Source: Basidiobolus meristosporus CBS 931.73
Lineage: Eukaryota > Basidiobolomycota > Basidiobolomycetes > Basidiobolales > Basidiobolaceae
Reading direction: 5' to 3'
Assembly: GCA_002104905.1 (NCBI GenBank)
Contig: MCFE01000619.1
Span: 1 to 52,362, forward strand
Length of the DNA: 52,362 bases
Shown here: piece by piece, positions 10,450-22,389 of the stretch
How the letters are laid out: every line of letters starts with the position of its first letter
Position numbering within the stretch: position 1 is the first letter of the stretch
Notes under the pieces: generated by a model
The model's database searches: none
Seen by the model: only the letters and a program-made list of their open reading frames with translations
What the model was told of the DNA's origin: nothing
Made by a program: the position numbers and the translations under genes

Positions 10450-12690
10450 CCAGTGGGTCTATACAACTAAATATGAGCAATAGCTCAGGGGCAACAACAG
10501 TAAGACTGACTGACATACTCCATGTACCTGGAATAGCTAAGAACCTACTCTCAGTCAGTAAAGCAACTGCGCAGTGACTGAAACTTGTTTTCACCAAGAT
10601 GAGCTGCTCAATATTGAGTGAAAATGCGCAAAATAAGCTTTGGGAATTGGAGATCACAGAATATACAAGTTACAATGCACAATCAATGTACCTGAGTATG
10701 TCAAGATTGCTGAAACTGATGAAACCAACTGGGATACATGGCACAGGAGGCTAGGACACATTGGGGAACAGAAAATGAGCCAATTGGTGAAAAATCAGCT
10801 TGTTTTGGGCCAAAAATACTCAATTCTAGTCAAATTGAATGTTTGTAAGGGATGTTGATATGGCAAACAAGCTAGACAATGTTTCAAGAGCTCAGAATGC
10901 ATCAATGTCACCAGAATATTGGCTGTTGTACACTCAGACATATGTGGCCCCATGAGAACACTGTCCTTTGGAGCCAAGGGATACTTTATGATGTTTATTG
11001 AAGACAAAACAAGATATACATGGGTGTACTTCCTCAGAAGAAAGAATAACGCTTTAGAGATGTCTAAGCACTTTAAGAACATGGCAGAAACACAAACTGG
11101 AAGTAAATTGAAGGTACTACAAAGTGACAATGGAGGAGAATACTGTTCAAAGGAGTTTGCAAAATACTGCTCATCTACTGTTATACTTCATCAGACCACA
11201 GTTCCTCATACTCCACAGCAATATGGAGTAGCAGAACGTGCAAATAGAACAATACTAGAGATGGGAAGATCTATGCTACATAATAAGGGAATGGACAGCA
11301 GGTTTTGGGCTGAATCTGTTGCTACCACATTTTACATCATGAACAGATGCCCAACAACAACACTATGTGATTCTACACCCTTTGAAACATAAACAGGCGC
11401 AAAACCAGATCTTCAGCACTTCAAGATCTTTGGCAGTGATGTTTTTTATCACATCCCTGATAAAAAACACTCAAAGTTGAAACCAAAGAGTAGGAAAGGG
11501 ATCTCTCTTGGGTATTGTGAAGATGCTAAAGGGTATAAAGTGTACAATGGCAAAAATCATATGTTAATCAACAGCAGAGATGTTTTATTTGAGGAGAATT
11601 CAGATTGCAAAGCCACTGAAATCATTGACCAGCTACCTGATAATGCAATTAACACTAATGAAGCAGATACATACCTAATCCAGCCAGTTACAGATGACAA
11701 TTCTACCAGTTCCAGATCAGAGCAGATTATTCCAGTTAGGAAATCTATCAGAATAAGAAAGGCTGCTGGATCCTGGTAGTAGATGTCCAATGATTGTGAA
11801 GAAGCTTATCTTGCCTTATGTGCCAAACCTCAGAATCTGGAACAGGCAATGCAAAGTCCACATGCTACTATGTGGCAACAAGTCATGCAGGTGGAGTACT
11901 AATAAATGATCAGGGCAAAACATGGGAACTGGCACATTTACCAAATGGGAGAAAGCCAATAGAATGTAGATGGGAGCACAAGATCAAAATAACCTCAAAT
12001 GGTGCCATTGATAAGTATAAGGCTAGATTGGTGGCTAAAGGCTACTCCCAGATCCAGGGACTAAACTTTGAAGAAACATTTGCTCTGGTTACCAAGTTTA
12101 ACTCCATTAGGACAGTTCTAGACCTGACAACTATACACAGTCTAGATCTACACCAAATGGACATAAAAACAGCCTTTCTAAATGGGGATTTGCAAGAAAC
12201 TATATAAATGGAGCAACCAGTAGGTTTTACCAATCCAAAAGACCCCCATAAGGTGTGCAAACTTAGAAATTTATTGTATGGGGTTATGCAGGCACTTGGA
12301 GCATGGTATAACAAGATTGACACATATCTGGAGGAAATTGGGTTCTTATAGCACTGCAGATCACAGTATATATGTGAAACAGCTCAAGAGGGGTGTGATC
12401 ATCCTAGTTCTTTATGTGGACAACCTAATTGTAGCTACAAGTGACCAAGAGGCACCTACACAGGCCAAGTCAAATCTCTTCAGGAAGTTTAAGATCGAAG
12501 ATCCTGGAAAATTGAGCTATTTTCTTGGAATTGAAGTCAAGCTTGATATACCTACGCAGAAAATTGTGCTGAATCAGTCTAGGTACATCACGCAATTCTT
12601 AGCTGCTTAAAAATGGAATATTGCAAACCGGCAGCTACCCCTATGGACAATAACCCAAAGTTAAGCAAATCTCAGCCAGTTATACATGAA
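10450..12690 (+). pseudogene. Copia A copy 2: protease end to RT, remnant
   Basis: It starts where the Copia A protease region reads SGSIQLNMS and runs through pre-integrase (WHRRLGHIGEQK), integrase (HSDICGPMRTLSFGAKGYF, QSDNGGEYCSKEF, then QQYGVAERANR) and RT ([20 protein letters not shown] near 12,412) to about 12,690. Both LTRs, gag and RNase H are missing. Besides its own stops it carries the same 2-nt and 1-nt losses and the same YVDN as Copia A, while retaining the nucleotide that Copia A lost near 8,556. It is opposite in orientation to Copia A. Confidence 0.85.
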
Positions 12691-12985
12691 AATGGCTCTG
12701 TATGTGAATGAACTCTTTATAGCCACCAATTACCAAGAAATATTGGAAGGGACTAATATGCAGCTTATTTTAGAAGTTCAAGATGTCAAATCAAAGAGAA
12801 CCCAGCTACAACTTGGAGATTATTCTCTCCATTGACAGAGGCACCCAGATTATAACCCCAAGTCTGTCCAAGTAGTGCTCAAGTAGTACCAATTAGAAGG
12901 CTATAGACTAGTAGCTACTCCAATAGAGACAAACAGCTTGGTCAAAATTCAGTTAAAGCAAGAGTGCCCGGTACCAATCTGAGTA
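12691..12985 (+). pseudogene. Copia B RT fragment fused to Copia A copy 2
   Basis: The reading switches to LYVNELFIATNYQEIL, QLQLGDYS and VATPIETNSLVKIQ, which resemble Copia B RT (39,592-40,083: LYVDDVIIA, ATPMETSLNLVKTQ). No LTR or target duplication marks the junction. The fused RT has YVNE in place of YVDD. Confidence 0.55.
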
Positions 12986-13019
12986 CTGATGAAAAAGTGA
13001 TATAAAAGCATTACATTGT

Positions 13020-14460
13020 TGAGTGTCATGCTGTTTGCCCCATGGACAAGATTACTTTGATGCAAAACCATAAGAGAAGAGAAAACAGACCATGTGGCTG
13101 TTGTAGCAAGCCTCTCAGCCATAGAGCATGCAGACAGCATAGCAAGTATTAATAGGATCATAGTCAGTGTTTTGCCACACAAGTCATATTTGACCATTCA
13201 CCAGTCACTTTGGTATTAACCAAATCTTGCCAGCCACTTGATACTTCTATAAAGGCATCTGGCCATACTTGTCACCTTGTGCTAACTGAGTCAGGAGTGT
13301 TTATGACACCTTAGGCTCACCCAAGCCTTCTGAATATGGCACACAAAGTGATAGTTCTGAAGAAGCTGGCTCACAGATGGATTGTGAGCCTATTTTCCCT
13401 CACAACAGTGCCCTCCATGAGCCTGGCAAAATCCCAAGGTGCCCAACTTGTCAGGAATCCACTACCATTTTGGGGAAACATTGTTCACACTCTGGATATA
13501 TTCTTGTAATACCCGGTGTAAAGAAGTTCATGCAGTCCAACAAATATTGTGAAGCTATAGAATACTGCACTCAGTATAATCAAGCGCAAATATATCAGAA
13601 ATATCTGATGGCAAAATTACAAACAGCTAAGAAGCAAGGGCTACTTTGAAGGTATGTATAACCATGCCTTTGCCTTGGCACTTGATGGACTATCATTAAA
13701 CAAGTACTCTGCTAGCAAATCCTGCTGGCAACTGATTCTCATTAACCTGAATCTGCCACCTATCTTATGGTATCAGAGCCAAAATCTGATGGTTGTATCA
13801 CTGTTATCAAGGCCTAAATCACCATCCAACCTGAATAGCTACCTGTATCCATTGCTGGGTGAATGTTGTATGCTTTCCATCAGGATAACAGTTAATGGCT
13901 GTCATTTAAAAGCACATATTGTCATCTGCATCAAAGATACCCCAGTCATCAGCAAGATAGCAGGCTCTTCTGAGTACAATGGACTGTATTGCAGTCAAAT
14001 GTGTGAGATCCAGGGGACTTACTCCATAACACATACACATTATTATTACCCAAACACCAACACTAAGAACATCATATTTCCGCAACAAGAAGATACCAAA
14101 GTCAGCATACAATTGCAGCAAAGCTGGCAAGCTATAAGCCATTGGCCAGAATATGGAATTAATTGCAAACCAGAGATACTTGAGATAGAGTGAAATTGTG
14201 GGTGCAAAAGCTTTCCACTAGGAGCAATGCATTTGCTTTTCAAAAGTATCCATATATTGATGACCATATTGTACATGGTGCATTTAAGCTAGATGAGACT
14301 TTTGATATACCAGAAAAATTTGAGAGAATTGGCAAGATATTACAGAGTATCTGCTATCCTAAGTATTTTGCACAGGCTCCAATGAACCTTCATATGTATA
14401 TGCAGCAATACAAGTGCATAGATTGGATGAACTGTATATGTATTTATTAAAATGGCCTTT
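13020..14460 (+). pseudogene. tnp2-type transposase remnant (CMC/Plavaka-like), copy 1
   Basis: Open stretches at 13,377-13,649, 13,654-14,193 and 14,190-14,450 are co-linear. The first carries CPTCQES and YILVIPGVKKFMQS. The second has FALALDGLSLNKYSASKSCW, LILINLNLPP, PSNLNSYLYPLL and AHIVICIKDTPVISKIAG, the hallmark blocks of the Transposase_21 (tnp2) family, where the enzyme cuts and pastes EnSpm/CACTA-type DNA transposons. The third matches the C-terminal part of copy 2. Stops separate the blocks, and no terminal inverted repeats were found. Confidence 0.75.
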
Positions 14461-14524
14461 GAAGCCATTTCTACCAAGAGTACATTGGAAGCATTGGGAG
14501 TCATATGTGGACATTGTAGGAATA

Positions 14525-14862
14525 TGTTACAAGTGCTGATATAAGAGTTGAAGAGGAATAGGGAGTTTAGCTGGCATTGTACTCACAAAACCTTGAACTG
14601 ATCTTTAATGAGGTTCCATGAGCTCCTTATCTTCATGCTGTCTGATTGTACTCCCTAATGTAGGTTGTGGCTGATGACTCATTTGATTGCATCATCATCC
14701 GCACCCAATAAGATCCTACTTACTATATCTATTTCTGTCTGATAAGGATCCGCTAAATCATTTGCTGACTAACACCAATAATATACTGGTAGCCTAAACA
14801 TAATACTAACTGATTTGACTAAAACGGATCTAACTCAAACATTCAACCAGTAGATCATCATA
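14525..14862 (+). repeat. LTR E, degenerate copy
   Basis: It begins TGTTACAAGTGCTGATATAAG and aligns with 18,106-18,474, including the CTGTGGCTGATGACTC and AATAAGATCCTAC blocks. It ends near ATCATCATA instead of ATCATAACA. No matching internal region or target duplication is visible. Confidence 0.6.
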
Positions 14863-15089
14863 AATACTTATTCAGAAGTGGATCACCAATGCCAACTTGA
14901 TGCATCTTCAGCTTTTGAGCAAAGTGTTTGTGAATGCAGTTGAACCATATACTAAAAGCACAAAGCTGAATGTGTAGATCTCTGCTGCTACTGTATCCGC
15001 TTTCTACTCTATCTTGCTTGGTGTGTGGAGAATATTGGACCTTGCCTTACATTTTGGGTGTTTCCTATGAAGCAGATGTGCAGGGAGAT
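14863..15089. other. No recognisable feature
   Basis: About 230 bp without similarity to the other families or to a reading frame that I can recognise. Confidence 0.3.
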
Positions 15090-16240
15090 AGGAAGACAAG
15101 TCAAGTTGCTGGTACTACCATATCCTAATCTTATCAATAATATTACCTTCAAGTCTGTCATGGATGTGAAGAGATGATACATGGAGGACAGCCAGGAAGA
15201 GTTAGATTATACTGAGGACAGATGTGCAAATGGAGACACCTATCCCTATGGCATTAAGTAGCTAAGCAGCCCCAATGAATGGGTAATTAGTTAATTAATG
15301 CAAAGCTGGGATGGGTGCAACAAGCAAATAATTATGATTACAAAAACTCTACCAAGGTACGCTGGATTTCTCTTGGTAACAAGCCAGTTTCTACACCATG
15401 CAATACTGAATTCACTCAAACAAGAGCCAGAGCACACCTATAAGGGGGACTAGAATCTAGCATGGAGAAGGAATAAATTGGCAATATTCCAAAAAGTTCT
15501 TTGTGGATATTCAAGAGGTAATCAAGGCAGAGGTGGTGGCAACCAAGCATATGTCTGCAAGATGTATATGTTACTAGAAATACAAGGCATACAGCATCTT
15601 TGCAAGTATCACCCTAAAAAGTCACAAAGCTGAGGAGATAGAAGCATATCAATTGTGGCAAGTGTGTGCATTTGTAGAAGCTAGAAAGCAGGAGGCTATA
15701 GTATTTTTTGATCCAAACAGCATGCAAAATACCCAAGGTAGTAGTGAGTAAGCAAATAAAGGGGGGTAATTATACAGTGGAATATATACACTGTGCAAGG
15801 GGAGGTGGAAAAAGGAAATACCATGTGGTAAATTTATATGTTAGCATTGTAAAGAACTAGCTGTAGGTCCCATACTGCAATAATAATGCCATCAGCGGCT
15901 TGTAATAAGGCTGTCAAAACACTGTAAAGTTTTTTGCCATACAAGGCAATTGGATGTACTAGCTGGTTAGATCCACTCAAATTGTTATAGAGAGCCCCAA
16001 GGCTACAACAATACCTTGCCACCTTTGGTAAATCACCATACAAACACCATTATGTTTTTTAGCTTTATTTGAAGTTAAAATTAGCCAAATGCCATTATGA
16101 TCCCATAATAAGATTGTGTATAATGATCATTGATTCCAAGCTGCTGGTATTATAACAGTCTCTTGATGGGATCTTGGTGGCTGATCCAGAACTAACTTGG
16201 CTGTGGGATCAAGTTATTTTTCATAGGGTGGTTTAAGCTC
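15090..16240 (+). repeat. R1 repeat copy b (inverted), frame on the plus strand
   Basis: This is the reverse complement of copy a (1,955-2,964) and copy c. The plus-strand reading is broken by stops but keeps RCANGDTYPYGIK (15,220), FVDIQEV, ATKHMSARCICY (15,550) and TLKSHKAEEIEA (15,615), then KVVVSKQI (15,730) and TVEYIHCARGGGK (15,780). Copies a and c have KVVVGKQI and KVVMGKQIKRGDFTVGYM at the matching place. Function unknown. Confidence 0.5.
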
Positions 16241-16559
16241 AAAAGTTTATATGACACCATACCAGAGAGAAGCTACATCCTAACTTGGCCAATTATAGGC
16301 CAATTATGCTCAAATAAAATGCAGCAGAAATCCTGAGAGTGCAGCTACCTAATGGTAGGAGATATGATGGGATACAACCAGCACCTTAAAATATTTACTC
16401 TGATTGTAAGTACAGAATATTAAGGAAATTGAAAATTGTCTCAATGACCTGAAACTCTGTATATTTACTCCTATGAATCCTCTGCTAGCAACTGAATATT
16501 AGCATTTGCATGGCTCTGCAATCAGCTTAAATACTGTGCAGCAATGCAATACAAAACAA
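16241..16559. other. No recognisable feature
   Basis: AT-rich sequence with no coding similarity, LTR end or long repeat visible by eye. Confidence 0.3.
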
Positions 16560-17880
16560 ATGACTATTATATAAATGTTTTAATTTGCCAAGTCACTTCT
16601 AATAAGTCTCTGATATCTGAAGACAATGAACGTACAGTGATATAACAGGTGATTGAGTGTCCACAACAGAAGGTGAGAAAACTGGTAGAAAACTTATAAA
16701 AGTCACTGATGTATTTCTTTGATGAGATGCTTTGACAATGCTTTTTGTGAAATCTGAGATGCAATTTCTTTCAGAGTCTTTACACAGTTTCCTAATGGCA
16801 TTAATACATTTGAGTCATTGGGCTTTGATTTTGCAATGTCTACTTGATAAGATCACCACAACAATTCCTCATATGGTATCTTCCTTACTCAACCAATTAC
16901 CCAAACATTGTGGCTACTTGAATACATACCCAGTTAATCCAGTCCTTGCATTTGTATTGTTGCACATGCGTATGAGATGTTTGAAGCTTGTGAGAAACAG
17001 CATAGGTAGTGGATACTCTCTAATATCTTGTCAATTCTTTCAAGTTTCTCCAGTATCACAACAGGCTCATTTGTGCTTAGACATAACAGTGAGCTACATG
17101 TATTCTGCTGGATGGCATAGAAAACTATTCTAGCAGTGGAATCAGGTAGCTAGCCAGGTGTGATGGTAGTTTATGATGTAAGAGTCTTGGAGATATTGGA
17201 AGTGATTGGGAGGACAAGTAGATTATGTGGTTTTCACTTAATGATTTATTGAATGTAATAGTATTATTTATACATTTGCATGGCCTTGCCATAACAAACA
17301 CACAGAATAGGTTAAGAAAGGTCCCAAAGCATGTGTGCAAACTTTGGGGCTGTTTGGACAACTTTGAGAATTTCATGTTCTGGGTACCTGGTATTGTGGT
17401 GAAAATATTGTAGGTATATCCTGACAGGGAATTTGACCTGTATTCTCTAGGATTTGAAGGTAATGATCAAGTGACTAAGCTAGGTGAATAATCAGGGAGA
17501 ATTGCAAATTTTTACAACAGTTTAGACTCAGTCAGCAGTGAGACTATCATCAGATATCTGCTCTGACACAATGAGATTAGTGGCAGATTCTGGCTAAATG
17601 AAGTTGGTTGCCAGCAGAGTTTGCTGGCAGTTTACCTACTTAGTGAGAAGCCATCAAGTGCCAAGGCAAAGGCATAGTCATATATAACTACAAAGTAGAG
17701 CTTGCTTTGTAGTTGTTTGCAATGTTTGCCAATGAATATTGTGGCAATGTTTGCACTTGACTGATGTGGAATTCTGTACTTTTTAGCTTGACAATGCTTG
17801 CTAGACTGCATAAGCTTCATTAGACAGGAAATTGCTTGAATATGTCCAGAGTGTGAAAGATGCTCTCCTCATATGGTGGT
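16560..17880 (-). pseudogene. tnp2-type transposase remnant, copy 2, split by a solo LTR
   Basis: Minus-strand blocks YDYAFALALDGFSLSR (17,640), then after the LTR a segment matching PSNLNSYLYPLL (17,150), and LERIDKILESIHY (17,045) follow the order of copy 1. Removing the LTR B insertion and one GTTTA rebuilds a continuous match to copy 1 around 13,790-13,860. Positions 16,560-16,885 continue past the transposase and match positions 1-340. Many stops are present. Confidence 0.7.
17174..17519 (-). repeat. Solo LTR B with intact target duplication
   Basis: The 346-bp LTR (TGATGTAAGAGTC to TTTTTACAACA in plus orientation) is flanked by GTTTA at 17,169-17,173 and 17,520-17,524. No internal region remains, so it formed by LTR-LTR recombination. 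Its host is the tnp2 remnant, so Copia B was active after that transposon landed. Confidence 0.85.
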
Positions 17881-18105
17881 GGAGCTTATCAACAATAGTT
17901 ATAACTGTTCATCTGTGGTTTGCTCACCAAAAGCTCAGTATACATACCTGTTTAAAGATAAAACAACAGTAACACTAAGGTAGCTGAGTTTTCCAAAAGT
18001 CAGGAGCATTCTGGAACAGTTTAAGGGCTTAAACATAATTTTTCCTAAAAGTTGATTTGATCTTGACTGAAAGGGAGTAGGCAAAGAATCATAGATTGGA
18101 AATAA
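17881..18105 (-). repeat. LTR A-like fragment
   Basis: It aligns with the middle of LTR A: AATAGTT...ACTGTT, AAGCTCAGTAT, CAGGAGCATTCTG and a GATTTGATCTTGACT block. Both ends are missing, and it abuts LTR E at 18,106. Confidence 0.55.
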
Positions 18106-18474
18106 TGTTGCAAGTCTTGGTATAAGAGTTGCAGAGGAATAGGGAGTTTAGCTAGTATTGTATTCACTTAAATTTAAACTGATGTTTATTGAGATTCCGG
18201 CAGCTCATTATAGACATTTTGCCAGATCAATTGCTGACTAATTATATTTCCTAATGTAGGCTGTGGCTGATGACTCATTTGATTGCATCATCATCACCCA
18301 ATAAGATCCTACCAAATGTATCTATTTCTGTCTGATAAGGATCTGCTGATTCATTTGCTGACTAATGCTACTGATTTGATGGATAATACTGATTTACTGA
18401 TAACCTAAACATATAGCTAATTGATTTGACTAAAAACTGATCTAACTTAAACATTCAAGCAGCAGATCATAACA
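18106..18474 (-). repeat. Gypsy E 3' LTR
   Basis: The 369 bp run from TGTTGCAAGTCTTGG to AGATCATAACA and are followed by TTCTCCCCTGC, a polypurine tract on the other strand, and by minus-strand Gypsy integrase. This makes it the 3' LTR of a minus-strand element whose 5' half is lost. Confidence 0.7.
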
Positions 18475-19975
18475 TTCTCCCCTGCTAAAGTTGAGAGAGC
18501 TCTCTTGAATTTCTTTTCTTGTGATGCCAATATTGTAATGGTTCAGTATTATCAGCAAGTCTTGCAAGCTTGAGTCTGTCCCTATGCACTAAGTCTTCTC
18601 AGATATTGCCTTGTTTGTCCACCAGTTGATAGGTTGCAAATGGACATTCTCTGATGATCTTGAATGGTTCTGTCTATTGTGGCTCAAACTTCTTCCAGGT
18701 GTTGTTTCTTAGCAATACAGAGTTCCCAACTGTCAATGCTTCTGGTGCTATAGTCTTATCAAATCTGTGCTTCATCTTTTCTGCACTTTGAGAAACTTTG
18801 GTCTGTGCCTCTTGATGTCTTTGTTCCAGTTGCTGGTGTCTACTTGGCTGACTGAGCTCATCTTCTAAGATATCTGTACGCTTTGGTTGTGTGAGATCTC
18901 CTGGAATCCTTGGTTCACATCCATACACTAAGCAAAATGGCAATTGCTGGGTGGTGTTGTGTACTCTGACTTTGCATGCAAAGAGTGCTTGGTCTACATA
19001 CTGATCCCATCTACTGACCACTCCATTTGCATACTTAGTCAGCATTTTTCCAAATATACCATGAAACCGTTCAGTGACTCCATTAGCTCTGGGGTGATAT
19101 GCTGAGGTTTTCAAGTGTTTGATCTGCTGCATTTCCAGGTAAGCTGTCAATGTCTTTGCCATAAAGCTTGCACCTCTTTTGGGTAGAGCCTCTACAGGGC
19201 ATCCAAACTTCAAAAGAATCTCATGGTAGATAAAACTTGCAACTTCTTGTTCACTGGCTATAGGTACAGCTTTAGCCACTGACCATTTAGTAGCATGGTC
19301 AATTGCTACTAGAATCCAACAGTTGCATTTCCTGGTAGTTAGCAGTCTTCAAATAAAGTCATTTCCCATCTTTTGGATGGTCTTACAGGTTCCAAGGCAA
19401 AGAGTTCAGCAATTCTCTGTGGTTGGCCTTGGTTGATTTAGCAGTGTGGGCATGTTTTCACTAGCTTTGCAATGTCATGTTTCATTCTGGGCCACCATGC
19501 TCTGGCTTTCACAAGGCTATAGGTTCCTTCAATTCCAAGATGTCCATATCCATTTTGTAGCTGATGTGTTAAATTTAGACAAGAAACATAAGGGCAATAA
19601 GTAATAGGGCTTCTATTAACAATTTGGTAGAGTGTTCCATCCTGTACTACAAATTTGCTGGCTTCATCCCGGATTATCTTCTTGATATCTTCATCCACCT
19701 CATCAGGAATGGCTTGGTCCTCCAAGTACTTTGGTTATAGGCTAGGCCAATCTGATTCATGCAACAAGTTGAGTTGTGCAACTTTATCTAATCTTGATAA
19801 GGCGTCAGCAACCATGTTGTTTTTTCCAGGGCAGTAGACAATCTCCAACTTAAATTGCCAAATATATTCACTCCATCTTGTCATTCTTCTAGAGAGTATT
19901 TTCTGAGTAAATATATACTTGAGGGAGGCATGGTCAGTCTTTACAATGCATTTGACCCCTTCAATATAGCATCTC
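18475..19975 (-). pseudogene. Gypsy E pol remnant: RNase H, integrase
   Basis: From high to low coordinates there is RNase H (VKTDHASLKYIF and VADALSRL, 19,735-19,970), the integrase zinc-binding region (GYGHLGIEGTYSLVKARAWW and CPHC, 19,438-19,570), and the integrase core and C-terminus (18,674-19,279: HPRANGVTERFH, LVYGCEPRIP, MKHRFDK). The second catalytic position reads LPKRGASF where the family has SDRG-type sequence, so the acid is lost; the glutamate in VTERFH remains. Stops lie between 19,280 and 19,437. RT, protease and gag are absent here, cut by a solo LTR A. Confidence 0.75.
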
Positions 19976-20344
19976 TGTTGCAATATTGGACTATTTGTTA
20001 TCATTCTGCAGCTAAAAATTTACTTAACAGCTCTGGACTAGTCTTGGTCACTGTGGGACTAACCTACAGCTCTAACTTTGCCACTTTCTTCAGATCTATG
20101 ATCTTATGATTATTCCCCTATAGTCAGGATCAAATTAGCACTGATGCTAACTATTATGTACTAACCCTGAAACTGTTACAGAATGCTCCTGAATATTGAG
20201 AAACCCTCCTTACTTAGTGTTACAGCTATATTACTTCTACAAAGGTATAAATACTGAGCTTCTCTATTAATAAACAACAGTTCAACTATTATCACTATTT
20301 TTTGATAAGTTCCTTGTATCCAAATCACTTCTTAAATTGCAACA
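19976..20344 (+). repeat. Solo LTR A
   Basis: This 369-bp LTR A is in the opposite orientation to the copies at 5,283 and 9,595: TGTTGCAATATTGGAC to CTTAAATTGCAACA. It truncates Gypsy E RNase H. The flanks ATCTC and GTGAC do not match, so recombination or deletion followed insertion. Confidence 0.75.
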
Positions 20345-21172
20345 GTGACCCCCCCAAAAGCTGAGCACAAGCAGGGCTGAGAGCCCCAAACATGTGGCAA
20401 AGAAGTATCAGGCAGCCAGAAGAGTGCAGGTAAGGGGCAAGCAGGCAATATTTTCTGAGATGTGAAGGCAATGATCTAAGTGACTACATTAGGTTAATAT
20501 TTTGGTGGCATTATATATTTTTACAGCAAAAAAACCTATGACTATCTCAGGAGCCTGCCACAGGGATAACTAATAGCCAGAAGCAAGCAATAAAGAATCA
20601 TCAGGTTGTCAGTGGAGTATCTTTGAGGAATAAACTTGCAAAATAGATGCATCAGTGTAGCAGTTATCAAGGATAAAAAGAAAGACAATACACAATGCTC
20701 TCATTTAAAGTAGATGTGTACAACTGGGCAGTGATAAGTGCAAAGGTAAATGGAAAAAATTCTAAGCAAGTCAGAGAAGTGGAAGCATGAGAAAATGCTG
20801 CAGTACACATCAACTAATGCTATCAGACCTGAGCTGGCTGAGTCCCATAATATCTAAGAAGAGTTAATCACAAGACAATAGCAGCTTTCCAAGAAGTTGG
20901 ATGCACAATCAGCTGAATCAGCTCCAGTGAAGTAGATGAGGCTACAGAGTAAGGTAATTTTTCTACCACTGCTAACACATGTGAAGAGACTGGTATATAA
21001 GGTGCTAGATGTTGCAGTGCCTGCTGAAGACCAACACATATGGGAATCAGTGAATAAAGAATGGCATAAAGTCATAGGGTTCCCACCAAAATCATGGAAA
21101 AAGGGGGTTACAGCAGAAACACTCATGGAGTAGTGGATTTTAATGCAATTACTTGTGAATTGAGGGAGTATG
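20345..21172 (+). other. Debris with an LTR B tail and an unidentified coding-like stretch
   Basis: Positions 20,455-20,527 resemble the end of LTR B (AAGGCAATGATCTAAGTGACTA block). A plus-strand stretch at 20,850-21,133 reads LVYKVLDVAVPAEDQHIWES followed by VNKEWHKVIGFPPKSWKKG, hydrophobic and charged like a real protein and possibly a Myb/SANT-like accessory protein of a DNA transposon. The identification is weak and no second copy supports it. Confidence 0.3.
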
Positions 21173-21539
21173 TGTTATGGTCTACTGCTTGAGTGTTGAA
21201 GTTGTATCAGTTTTGCTCAAATCAATTAGTCTTATATTTTGCCTATCAGTATATCAGTGTTATATCTTAAATCAGTAGCATTAGTCAGCAAATGAATCAG
21301 CAGATCCTTATCAGACAGAAATATATATATTAAATAGAATCTTATTGGGTAATAATGATGCAATCAAAGAAGTCATCAGCCCTAACCTACATTAGGAAAT
21401 ATAATTAGTCAGTAACTGATCTGGCTAATATATACAGGGAGTTGCTGGAGCCTCAATTCAAATCAGTTCAAGCTTTAGTGAATACAATACTAGCTAAATT
21501 CCCTAGTCCTCTACAAATATTAGACCAAGACTTGTAACA
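21173..21539 (+). repeat. LTR E, inverted solo copy
   Basis: This 367-bp reverse complement of 18,106-18,474 runs from TGTTATGGTCTACTGC to CAAGACTTGTAACA. No target duplication is visible. Confidence 0.65.
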
Positions 21540-21589
21540 TAGACACAATGTTAGTGTTGGGTACAGGTACTTCTATAGGTCTTGACTAT

Positions 21590-22140
21590 TAAGAAATGAG
21601 GTACATCCCAAGTTTCATATTTGTCAACCCTGTACTGAATCTCATGATATGATTGTAATGGTGTTTTGCTGTATTTACTGACAAATAAATATAATTCTGA
21701 AAGTGTTTGAGCGGTCTTTTGGCAAGAGTTACATGTTGTTCCAGCCATTTTCATGCACTCTACATCTATTTTCACAGACCTCACTGGCCAATACATTCTA
21801 TTGCCTTATATGACAAGGAACTTGACATTGCTCTGTTAGGCTTGCTTTGGACCTCCACTAGCATTATAGTGGGTGTACAGCAGCCTGTAACTGGTTCTGT
21901 ATATTGCTACTCTACCAATTTACTAAGTTGTATTTCCTACTTCTACCTCCACTTGCACCACTCATATATCCCACTGTAAAATCACCCCTCTTAATTTGCT
22001 TACCCATCACTACCTTGCATAGTCCACATACTGTACAAATAAAAAAAACTGTTGTTTCCTGCTTACTAACTTATACAAATGTGCATACCCACAGCAATTG
22101 ACACACTACTATCACCTGAGCCCTGGCTTCTTAGTGATTG
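21590..22140 (-). repeat. R1 repeat copy c (partial)
   Basis: It matches copy a from about 2,030 to 2,500 in the same orientation (shared TTTTGGCAAGAGTT, CCAATACATTC, ATATATCCCACTG). The minus-strand reading contains KVVMGKQIKRGDFTVGYM, equivalent to copies a and b. Confidence 0.5.
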
Positions 22141-22389
22141 GTAATGCTTGCTGTTGAATAAATCAAAAATGTTGGCACTTGCTTGATACTGAAAGCAGAA
22201 CCTTATAGCTTAATATTTGTTGGATTGCATGAGATTCTTTAGTTGGGGTAATAATAGTGTATATCCAGAGTTCAAACAATGTTCTTCTGCTCAATTGTTG
22301 GAATTCTCACAGATTTGACACTTTAATATGATGGCACTTGCCGCAGCATCACTTCACTCACTAGTACATCAATGACTGAGCATGCCTAG
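22141..22389. other. No recognisable feature
   Basis: About 250 bp of AT-rich sequence without identifiable similarity. Confidence 0.3.
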
